A stretch of DNA of 7,565 nucleotides from Thermoplasmatota archaeon (lineage in GTDB: Archaea; Thermoplasmatota; Thermoplasmata; RBG-16-68-12; JAGMCJ01), in NCBI GenBank assembly GCA_022848825.1, contig JAJISH010000173.1, forward strand, positions 1 through 7,565, read 5' to 3'. The notes under the pieces are model-generated. The model was not told where the DNA came from. It ran no database searches and was given only the letters and a program-made list of their open reading frames with translations. Shown piece after piece: positions 1-5,050 of this stretch; the stretch's first letter is position 1, and each line of letters starts with the position of its first letter. Both the position numbers and the translations under genes were made by a program.

Positions 1-1144
1 CGAGGACAGAATCCATCCTCGAATCGTTCAGCACGGCCCTGAGGGCCGCTTCGTATCCTTTCGGGTCGCCGTGGGCGGTCATATCGACAGGGTTTGTTGT
101 AATCGCTTCATCCATCAGAGCGGCTCTCAGTTTCTCTTGGGTCCTCCGCCCGAGTGGAGGGACGTCAAGACCGACGCTCACGAGCGCATCCGTTGCCATT
201 ATGGCGGGACCGCCAGCATTCGTCACTATGCCCACCTGCCGACCAGTCGGTACAGGCTGCATGGAGAATGCAGTCGCGAGGTCGAAGAGCTCCTCTATCG
301 ATCCGACCCGCAGGACGCCACATTGTTCGAAGAGCGCGTCTGTCGCTTCGTCCAATCCCGCCATGGAGCCAGTGTGACTCGCAGCAGCTCTCTTCCCCGC
401 CTCCGTCCGCCCCGATTTCAGCGCAATGACGGGCTTCCGCGGGGTCACTTCCCTGGCTATCCTCACGAAGTTGCGCGGATTGCCGAAGCTCTCAATGTAC
501 ATCAGTATGACATCCGTCTCAGGGTCCCTCCCCCAGTACTCAAGCAGGTCGTTGCCAGAGATGTCCATCTTGTTGCCCAAGCTCACAAACTTGGAGAAAC
601 CGATGTTTATGTTCCTAGCATGACCGAGGACCGCAACGCCAAGAGCACCGCTCTGGGACATGAAGGCAGTCCTTCCATTGAGTGGGTAGGTGGGAGCGAA
701 TGTCGAGTACATCATTACCCCCGGGCTCGTGTTTATGATGCCCATGCAATTCGGTCCTATTGTCGCGATGTCGTGCTTTCTGACGAACCGCAGGAGCTCC
801 TCCTGGCGCTTGGCTCCCTCCCCGCCGATTTCCTTGAATCCGGCCGTTATCACGACGGCCCCATGAATTCCTTTCTCAGCGCACTCCTCCATCGTGCTCA
901 TGACGTGTTCGGACGGTACAACAACAATCGCCAGGTCCACCTCGTCAGGGATCTCAAGGACCGATGGATACGCCCTTATCGAGTGGACATCCTTGGCCTT
1001 TCTGTTCACCGGATAGAGCGTGCCTCGGAATCCGTATGTTATCAGTTTGTGCGTTATCTGGGCGCCCAACTTCTTCGGATTCCTGGACGCGCCAACGACC
1101 GCTATCGACTTGGGATTAAAGATTGGATCGAGTCTGTGCCTCAT
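1..1144 (-). CDS. ADP-forming acyl-CoA synthetase (acetate-CoA ligase type), alpha region, 3' end cut by window
   Basis: This enzyme family interconverts acyl-CoA, ADP and phosphate with acid, CoA and ATP through a phosphohistidine intermediate, and in archaea makes ATP during fermentation of acetate, amino acids or similar substrates. Translating the minus strand gives 381 codons with no stop before the window edge. Residues 6-27 open with the family N-terminus and the CoA-binding Rossmann loop (VVGAS at 16-20), followed by GPNCMG (130-135), SQSGALG (163-169), SHTGS with the phosphorylated histidine at residue 257, and NAGGP (309-313). Histidine 257 matches the number of the active-site His of the Pyrococcus furiosus alpha subunit. 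The ATG at 1144 is preceded by a GGAGGGG ribosome binding site with a 4-base gap. It is divergent from the AcuC-type deacetylase. Alpha subunits are about 460 residues and alpha-beta fusions about 700, so which form this is cannot be seen. A Pat-type fusion with an acetyltransferase is less likely because Pat enzymes characterised to date lack this histidine. Confidence 0.93.
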   Translation of the reverse strand, partial: MRHRLDPIFNPKSIAVVGASRNPKKLGAQITHKLITYGFRGTLYPVNRKAKDVHSIRAYPSVLEIPDEVDLAIVVVPSEHVMSTMEECAEKGIHGAVVITAGFKEIGGEGAKRQEELLRFVRKHDIATIGPNCMGIINTSPGVMMYSTFAPTYPLNGRTAFMSQSGALGVAVLGHARNINIGFSKFVSLGNKMDISGNDLLEYWGRDPETDVILMYIESFGNPRNFVRIAREVTPRKPVIALKSGRTEAGKRAAASHTGSMAGLDEATDALFEQCGVLRVGSIEELFDLATAFSMQPVPTGRQVGIVTNAGGPAIMATDALVSVGLDVPPLGRRTQEKLRAALMDEAITTNPVDMTAHGDPKGYEAALRAVLNDSRMDSVL

Positions 1145-1148
1145 TCTT

Positions 1149-1155
1149 CCCCTCC
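1149..1155 (-). promoter_or_regulatory. Ribosome binding site of the acyl-CoA synthetase gene
   Basis: Read on the minus strand this is GGAGGGG, four bases before the ATG at 1144-1142. It supports that start, where the translated N-terminus also matches the family. Confidence 0.7.
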
Positions 1156-1171
1156 GTCTAGAGAAGTGGGA

Positions 1172-1210
1172 AACGGTATAAAACGGTGGCGTTGCCAACG
1201 GTTAAATATC
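1172..1210. promoter_or_regulatory. Divergent promoter region with two TATA-like boxes and three AACGGT repeats
   Basis: The 108 bases between the acyl-CoA synthetase and the deacetylase hold two TATA-like elements, TATAAAA at 1177-1183 and TTAAATAT at 1202-1209. The hexamer AACGGT occurs three times in the same direction, at 1172-1177, 1182-1187 and 1197-1202, so that copies flank or touch both TATA boxes. A short inverted repeat, CGTTG-C-CAACG, lies at 1190-1200. Which box serves which gene is not certain. With usual archaeal spacing of about 25 bases from TATA to transcript start, the 1177 box would give the deacetylase a leader of about 45 bases and the 1202 box one of about 20 bases; the 1202 box read on the minus strand would give the synthetase a leader of about 33 bases. 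The repeats could be a regulator's operator; this is inference. Confidence 0.5.
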
Positions 1211-1240
1211 GTCCACCCAATCGCTTTCCAAACCCTCCAG

Positions 1241-1246
1241 GGAGGA
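1241..1246 (+). promoter_or_regulatory. Ribosome binding site of the acuC-like gene
   Basis: GGAGGA lies 6 bases before the GTG at 1253. It decides the start: the reading frame stays open far upstream, but that part is antisense to the acyl-CoA synthetase and has no protein-family resemblance. Confidence 0.75.
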
Positions 1247-1252
1247 AATCAA

Positions 1253-2404
1253 GTGACTGCAAAGACGGGATTCGTGTACTCCGAGGAGTTCATGAAATAC
1301 GATTTTGGACTCTTTCATCCTATGAACCAAATCAGGATCAAGCTCACCTACGAACTGATGAAGGAGCTGGGGATACTCGACCGAGAAGAGGTCATGGTCT
1401 CGGAACCCGAGGCCGCGACTTCAGAGCAGATCCAGCTGATCCACAGCAAGGACTATGTTGAGATGGTCAGGACCGTCAGCGATGGGAAGTCCACGCAGGG
1501 CGCCTTTCTCTTCGGCCTGGGTTCCGGGGACAACCCGATCTTCGAGGACATGTACCACGCCAGTGCGGTACACACCGGTGCGGCGATACACGCCACGGAC
1601 ATGGTCACGGACGGACAGGTCAATCACGCCTTCACGCCGGCGGGTGGGCTTCACCACGCCTCGCGGTCGAGAGCATCCGGGTTCTGTGTTTTCAACGATC
1701 CTGCGATCGCGATTAAGAAGCTTCTCGTCGAGGGCAAGGTGAAGAGGGCCGCCTATGTGGACATAGACGCCCATCACGGTGATGGCGTTCAGGCGCTCTT
1801 CTACGATAGCCCTGAAGTTCTGACGATATCCCTCCACGAGAGCGGTAGGTACCTTTTCCCTGGTACTGGCTTCGAGAACGAGGTCGGGACTGGCGACGGC
1901 AAGGGGTTCTCCGTGAACGTCCCGCTCCCAACCTACACGAGGGACTCGTCGTACATCTTCGCCTTCAATGAGATCGTCCCGCCTCTCCTGGAATCCTTCA
2001 AGCCCGATCTGATACTCACCCAGTTGGGAACCGACGCCCATCAATCGGACCCCTTGACGCATCTCATGATCGGCACGGGGACGTACGAACGGATCGCGGG
2101 AACCATCCATGACCTCGCCCACGAGATCTGCGATGGCAAGTGGGTCGGAGTGGGAGGTGGAGGCTACGACCCGGTTGTAGTGCCCAGGATATGGACCGTG
2201 ATCTTCAGCAAGATGGCCGGGATAGAGCTCCCCGACGAGGTCCCCGACAGTTGGAAGTCACTGTGCAAGAAGCTGGCCGGAGAGATTCCTTCAGACAAAC
2301 TCCACGATGAGCTGGAGGAGACAGAGGTCGCTGCGGATGTGCGCGCTCTCGTTGGGGATGTGAAGAAATCCGTGTTCCCCTATCATGGATTAGACTTTAA
2401 TTAG
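1253..2404 (+). CDS. acuC: AcuC-type zinc deacetylase (class I histone deacetylase family)
   Basis: The 383-residue protein is a full-length member of the HDAC/AcuC family, which hydrolyses acetyl groups from lysine side chains (AcuC in Bacillus acts on acetyl-CoA synthetase) or from small amines. The N-terminus has the AcuC-like YDFGLFHP stretch (16-23). The active site is complete: tandem histidines 134-135 in GGLHHA, zinc ligands Asp172 and His174 in DIDAHHGDG, zinc ligand Asp261 in GTDAHQSDP, and the transition-state tyrosine 305 in GGGGYDP. No signal peptide or membrane segment is seen, so it is cytoplasmic. The start is a GTG with a strong ribosome binding site; an ATG at 1292 would cut into the conserved N-terminus. 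It is divergent from an ADP-forming acyl-CoA synthetase, which suggests a link to acyl-CoA metabolism, but no acetyltransferase (AcuA) or CBS protein (AcuB) is visible in the window. Acetylpolyamine amidohydrolase activity cannot be excluded from sequence alone. Confidence 0.93.
   Translation: MTAKTGFVYSEEFMKYDFGLFHPMNQIRIKLTYELMKELGILDREEVMVSEPEAATSEQIQLIHSKDYVEMVRTVSDGKSTQGAFLFGLGSGDNPIFEDMYHASAVHTGAAIHATDMVTDGQVNHAFTPAGGLHHASRSRASGFCVFNDPAIAIKKLLVEGKVKRAAYVDIDAHHGDGVQALFYDSPEVLTISLHESGRYLFPGTGFENEVGTGDGKGFSVNVPLPTYTRDSSYIFAFNEIVPPLLESFKPDLILTQLGTDAHQSDPLTHLMIGTGTYERIAGTIHDLAHEICDGKWVGVGGGGYDPVVVPRIWTVIFSKMAGIELPDEVPDSWKSLCKKLAGEIPSDKLHDELEETEVAADVRALVGDVKKSVFPYHGLDFN
2395..2403 (+). promoter_or_regulatory. 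TATA-like box for the truncated ABC gene
   Basis: CTTTAATTA overlaps the last codons and stop of the deacetylase gene. It lies about 23-31 bases before the ATG at 2426, the distance expected for a leaderless archaeal transcript, and no ribosome binding site precedes that ATG. It suggests the ABC gene was, or is, transcribed on its own. Confidence 0.4.
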
Positions 2405-2425
2405 GAACCACCTATTCATAGCGGG

Positions 2426-2803
2426 ATGGCGGACTACGTCGTCGAAGCAAGAGGCCTTGTCCAGAGATATGGTGACCTCGTTGCAGTGGACGGGCTGGAC
2501 TTCATGGTCGAGAAGGGGGAGGTCTACGGGCTCATCGGTCCGAACGGGTCTGGCAAGACCACCGTGATCAAGCTGGTCTGCGGCCTCCTCAAGCCCCACG
2601 CGGGAAGTGTGCGGGTCCTGGGGATGCAGGTCGCTGATCCCAAGTTATCCCATCAGATCGGCTACATGCCTCAGGAGATCGCGATATATCCAGACCTCAC
2701 GGTCCACGACAATGTCAGGTTCTTTGGCGAGGTCTATGGCCTCTCGAAGAAGGAGGTCGAGAAGAGGAGCTCTTGGATTTCGCGGTCCTCACGTTCTCTC
2801 TGA
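2426..2803 (+). pseudogene. Truncated ABC transporter ATP-binding protein (ABC-2 exporter type)
   Basis: An intact protein of this type powers an export or multidrug transporter of the DrrA/CcmA/NodI kind. Residues 1-114 are well conserved: an aromatic-containing N-terminal strand, Walker A GPNGSGKTT (38-46), a GSVRVLG turn (60-66), and the Q-loop glutamine 83 in YMPQE. The similarity stops after EVEKR (110-114). The frame then adds eleven low-complexity, serine/arginine-rich residues and ends at a TGA. The signature LSGGQ, Walker B and the switch histidine are all missing, so ATP hydrolysis is not possible; a complete subunit would be about 240-310 residues. The break coincides with a change of the meaningful frame and the start of a permease-like tail, pointing to a deletion that removed most of both genes. 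A misassembly would look the same from this window alone. Confidence 0.85.
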
Positions 2804-2841
2804 GCATACTGATTATGAGAAGAAAGGCCCACCAGAGCTAG
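2764..2841 (+). pseudogene. C-terminal remnant of an ABC-2 type permease
   Basis: In the frame one base back from the truncated ATPase, codons from 2764 read EELLDFAVLTF followed by SLSILIM and then RRKAHQS before a TAG at 2839-2841. A hydrophobic run of about 16 residues followed by a short basic tail is the usual end of an ABC-2 permease, whose last helix leaves a cytoplasmic C-terminus. This fits the partner expected immediately downstream of such an ATPase. The first few residues (EELLDF) could equally be the ATPase helix that normally follows EVEKR, so the exact junction is unclear and lies somewhere near 2764-2782. The product has no start of its own and is not functional. The assignment rests on a very short segment. 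Confidence 0.5.
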
Positions 2842-3284
2842 TCCTCTGGAAGCTCGACCCTGTCAACCTCCACTCCCGCCTGCGTCAGCAAATCCCTCCC
2901 CATGCTCTCAGGGTAGTCCTCCAGGTAGACGACCCGCCTGATTCCCGCGTTGATGATCATTTTGGCGCAAGTATTGCACGGGACAATCGTGGAATACAGC
3001 GTTCCGCCCTTCGCGCCCTTTCCCGCCTGAAGGAGGGCGTTCATCTCCGCGTGGACGCCAGTGCAGACCTCCATCCTCTGTCCAGAGGGTATGTTCTCCT
3101 GGTCCCTTATGCAGCCGATCTCATCACAGTGTGGGAGCCCCCTCGGGTTCCCGTTGTACCCGCTGCTCTCTATCTCGTCCCCGGTCACGACTATCGCGCC
3201 GATCTTGTGGCGCGTGCACGTGCTTCTCTTGGAGACGTCCACAGCGATGTTCATGTAGTAGTGGTCCCTGGATATCCTGGACAT
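2838..3284 (-). CDS. dCMP deaminase (zinc-dependent, ComEB/dCMP deaminase family)
   Basis: The 148-residue protein matches the family length. It would deaminate dCMP to dUMP, feeding thymidylate synthesis, in the cytoplasm. The zinc-binding and catalytic motifs are complete: HAE at 78-80, with Glu80 as the proton shuttle, and PCNTC at 102-106, with Cys103 and Cys106 as ligands. The substrate-side motif GYNGNPRGLPHC (42-53) is characteristic of dCMP deaminases rather than cytidine or tRNA deaminases. The start is taken as the ATG at 3284: a start 14 codons further upstream would lie before the TATA-like box at 3311-3320, whereas that box sits 27-36 bases from this ATG, as in a leaderless transcript. 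The residues from 1 on (MSRISRDHYYM) look like a normal family N-terminus. Its stop overlaps the stop of the permease remnant on the other strand. Confidence 0.93.
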   Translation of the reverse strand: MSRISRDHYYMNIAVDVSKRSTCTRHKIGAIVVTGDEIESSGYNGNPRGLPHCDEIGCIRDQENIPSGQRMEVCTGVHAEMNALLQAGKGAKGGTLYSTIVPCNTCAKMIINAGIRRVVYLEDYPESMGRDLLTQAGVEVDRVELPED

Positions 3285-3310
3285 TGGCACACAAAGATAA
3301 GAAATGCCGA

Positions 3311-3320
3311 ATATAAAAAG
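3311..3320. promoter_or_regulatory. TATA box between dCMP deaminase and hydrolase operon, possibly used in both directions
   Basis: The plus strand reads ATATAAAAAG and the minus strand CTTTTTATAT. On the minus strand the distance to the deaminase ATG is 27-36 bases, giving a leaderless or near-leaderless transcript. On the plus strand it would start transcription near 3340 and leave a leader of about 25-30 bases carrying the AGGTGA ribosome binding site of the hydrolase gene. No other AT-rich element lies in this 84-base gap, so shared use is plausible but not shown. Confidence 0.6.
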
Positions 3321-3330
3321 ATTCATTCAG

Positions 3331-3351
3331 GGGAGGTTCATCTCTCCTCCC
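3331..3351. repeat. Short inverted repeat in the divergent gap
   Basis: GGGAGG (3331-3336) is mirrored by CCTCCC (3346-3351) with a 9-base spacer, just downstream of the TATA box toward the hydrolase genes. It could be an operator or a small hairpin in the leader; with six pairs it could also be chance. Confidence 0.35.
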
Positions 3352-3368
3352 GCTAGAAAGGTGACTTG

Positions 3369-4214
3369 ATGGGTTCCAGCGTGGCGAGGATTCTTGACCG
3401 GGCGATCGAGTACGAGGTCAGAGGCAGCGGACCTCCGTGCCTTTTCGCTCCCATCGGCTGGGGAATCGACTACACTCTGTGGGCCCACTACCTCACGGGC
3501 CTGGAGAAGAAGCTCACGATGGTGTACCTCAACCCAAGGGGGATAGGCGAGTCATCCAAGATCACGTCACCATCCGACTTCTCCATGGATTCCACCGTGT
3601 CGGACATGGAACGGCTGAGGAAGCACCTGGGATTCGAGAAGATTGCGGTCATGGGTCATTCGGCGGGCGGGTTCTCCGCGCTCAAGTATGCCATCAGAAG
3701 GCCGGAGAACGTCAGTGCCCTTGTTCTGATTGCAACCGCGGCGGACACCCGATACGAGGCGGGGTTCGACGACCTCCTCAGGACGGACAAGAGGATTGCC
3801 AGCATCCACAAGGAGATGGCGAGCCCCGGGAACGAGGAGATGACGAAGGAAGATCTGATGAGACGGAACCTCATCCTCATGTTCCCCGTTTACTTCAAGG
3901 ACTACGAACCCTTCAGAGGCGAGTTCGAGGAGCTCCTCTCGGCCTCCAAGATGTCCCCCGACCACCTTAGATATCATCAGCAAGTTGACCTGCGGGAGTA
4001 CGACGTCCTCGACGATCTCCCGAAGATATCCTGTCCCGCTCTGATTCTGGCGGGTAGGCACGATCCTATTTGCCCGCCCAAGTTCTCCCAGGTAATGGAC
4101 GACGCGATCCCCGAATCGAAGCTGATGGTGTTCGAGGACAGCGGGCACTGGCCCCTCATCGAGGAGAAAGACGATTTCGTCCAGAGCGTTGTCGGTTTCC
4201 TCGAGGGGACCTGA
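3369..4214 (+). CDS. Alpha/beta hydrolase, prolyl-iminopeptidase-like subgroup, substrate unknown
   Basis: The 281-residue protein has the alpha/beta hydrolase fold with a full catalytic triad: nucleophile Ser98 in GHSAGG, Asp232 in GRHDPICPP, and His260 in SGHWPL. The NPRGIGES segment (55-62) parallels the DxRGxGxS stretch common in this superfamily, including prolyl iminopeptidases. A lid region of about 80 residues (127-210) separates core halves. The usual HG(G) oxyanion-loop motif after strand 3 is replaced by PIGWG (28-32), which is unusual and may mark substrate choice. No signal peptide or membrane segment is visible, so it is cytoplasmic. The ATG at 3369 is preferred to a TTG directly before it because AGGTGA at 3359-3364 is then correctly spaced. 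It is followed by a second hydrolase gene overlapping by one base, so the two are probably translated together. Esterase, peptidase, or lactonase functions are all possible. Confidence 0.88.
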   Translation: MGSSVARILDRAIEYEVRGSGPPCLFAPIGWGIDYTLWAHYLTGLEKKLTMVYLNPRGIGESSKITSPSDFSMDSTVSDMERLRKHLGFEKIAVMGHSAGGFSALKYAIRRPENVSALVLIATAADTRYEAGFDDLLRTDKRIASIHKEMASPGNEEMTKEDLMRRNLILMFPVYFKDYEPFRGEFEELLSASKMSPDHLRYHQQVDLREYDVLDDLPKISCPALILAGRHDPICPPKFSQVMDDAIPESKLMVFEDSGHWPLIEEKDDFVQSVVGFLEGT

Positions 4215-4981
4215 TGCCTCTCGTCCGAATAGGCTCCGGGGACATCTACTACACAGCGCACGGGGAGGGCCCTCCACTGATCGCTCTGCACGCAGGTCTC
4301 GGGACGGGCATGGGGGACTTCAGGAAGTACATCCCGCTCATGTCCGCCAGGCACAGGTTCATTCTCCCGGACAGGATCGGCTATGGAAGGTCGACACACA
4401 TCGAGAGTTTCCCAGAGCCGTTCTTCCTGAAGCAGGTGGACGACCTTATCGAGTTCATGGACATGCTGGGGATCGAGAAGACCGCCTTCTGGGGATGGAG
4501 CGATGGCACGGTCATAGCCCTCAATCTCGCTCTCAGGCGACCCGACCTCGTTTCGGCCATCGTGGCGGAGGCAGGGCATTACTGCCCGGTCAAGGAGACG
4601 AATGCCCTGTTCGAGAGATTCCTGAGACCGGACGATCTGACCGAGCGAGAGATAACGTCCTTCTTGAGGCAGCACGGCGACCCGTACTGGAAGACGCTTC
4701 TGCGAATCTGGGCTGAGCGGTGGTTGGCGTTCAATCGTTCGACGGACGACTTCTACGACAACAGGCTCGGTGAGGTTCGCTGTCCCGTCATCTTCCTGAT
4801 AGGCGACGGAGACGAGCACGTCCGCGTCTGGGAGTTCGAGAAGATGCACGAGCTGGTGGAGGGATCAGAACTCATCGTTCTCGAGGGGGCGGGCCACGCG
4901 GTTCATCTGGGTCACAGCGAGAAGGCCTTCTCGCGAGCGATGTCGAGGTTTCTTGAGGAGCATCCCCTCTGCCAGAAGTAG
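4214..4981 (+). CDS. Alpha/beta hydrolase, second of a coupled pair, substrate unknown
   Basis: The 255-residue protein is a second alpha/beta hydrolase with the triad Ser96 in GWSDG, Asp200 in GDGDEHV, and His228 in GAGHAVH. The oxyanion region reads LHAGLGTG (25-32), closer to the usual HG pattern than in its neighbour, and DRIGYGRS (53-60) matches the family's post-strand-4 loop. The ATG shares its A with the stop of the upstream hydrolase (TGATG), with GAGGGG at 4203-4208 as ribosome binding site, so translational coupling is likely. The reading frame is open further upstream, but that part overlaps the upstream hydrolase in another frame and lacks family similarity. The two proteins are only distantly alike, so they appear to be old paralogues rather than a recent duplication. 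No export signal is seen. The substrate cannot be read from the sequence. Confidence 0.9.
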   Translation: MPLVRIGSGDIYYTAHGEGPPLIALHAGLGTGMGDFRKYIPLMSARHRFILPDRIGYGRSTHIESFPEPFFLKQVDDLIEFMDMLGIEKTAFWGWSDGTVIALNLALRRPDLVSAIVAEAGHYCPVKETNALFERFLRPDDLTEREITSFLRQHGDPYWKTLLRIWAERWLAFNRSTDDFYDNRLGEVRCPVIFLIGDGDEHVRVWEFEKMHELVEGSELIVLEGAGHAVHLGHSEKAFSRAMSRFLEEHPLCQK

Positions 4982-5020
4982 ATACTCGCTCTCGATTCCC
5001 CTCCTGCTTCGAGGTTACTG

Positions 5021-5028
5021 TTTTTAAA
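5021..5028 (+). promoter_or_regulatory. TATA box of the DNA ligase gene
   Basis: TTTTTAAA lies 23-30 bases before the ligase ATG at 5051, and no GGAGG-type site lies between them. This is the arrangement of a leaderless archaeal transcript and shows that the ligase gene has its own promoter separate from the hydrolase pair. Confidence 0.65.
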
Positions 5029-5050
5029 CCCGCAAGTCGTATCAAGACCG

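Noticed and set aside
71..1252. Long plus-strand open frame in front of the deacetylase, which would make a 777-residue protein
   Set aside because: It is antisense to a clearly recognisable acyl-CoA synthetase, has no family-like sequence, and a strong ribosome binding site with GTG at 1253 gives the normal length for AcuC.
1421..2122. Minus-strand open frame of 233 codons inside the deacetylase gene
   Set aside because: Shadow of a conserved coding sequence in GC-rich DNA; the composition is arginine/valine rich and no motif is recognised.
2764..2770. A simple one-base frameshift as the only defect in the ABC ATPase
   Set aside because: Shifting frame restores only EELLDF; the following residues become a membrane-helix-like run and a stop, and the signature, Walker B and H-loop are absent downstream, so a frameshift alone cannot explain it.
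3285..3326. Fourteen extra N-terminal codons on the dCMP deaminase
   Set aside because: They span the TATA-like box at 3311-3320, and the residues do not resemble the family N-terminus.
2607..3356. Plus-strand open frame across the ABC remnant and the deaminase
   Set aside because: It runs through the Walker-type gene in another frame and then antisense to the deaminase, with no family resemblance.
3567..4849. Two minus-strand open frames (236 and 290 codons) opposite the hydrolase pair
   Set aside because: Antisense shadows of two genes with intact catalytic triads; no motif or ribosome binding site supports them.
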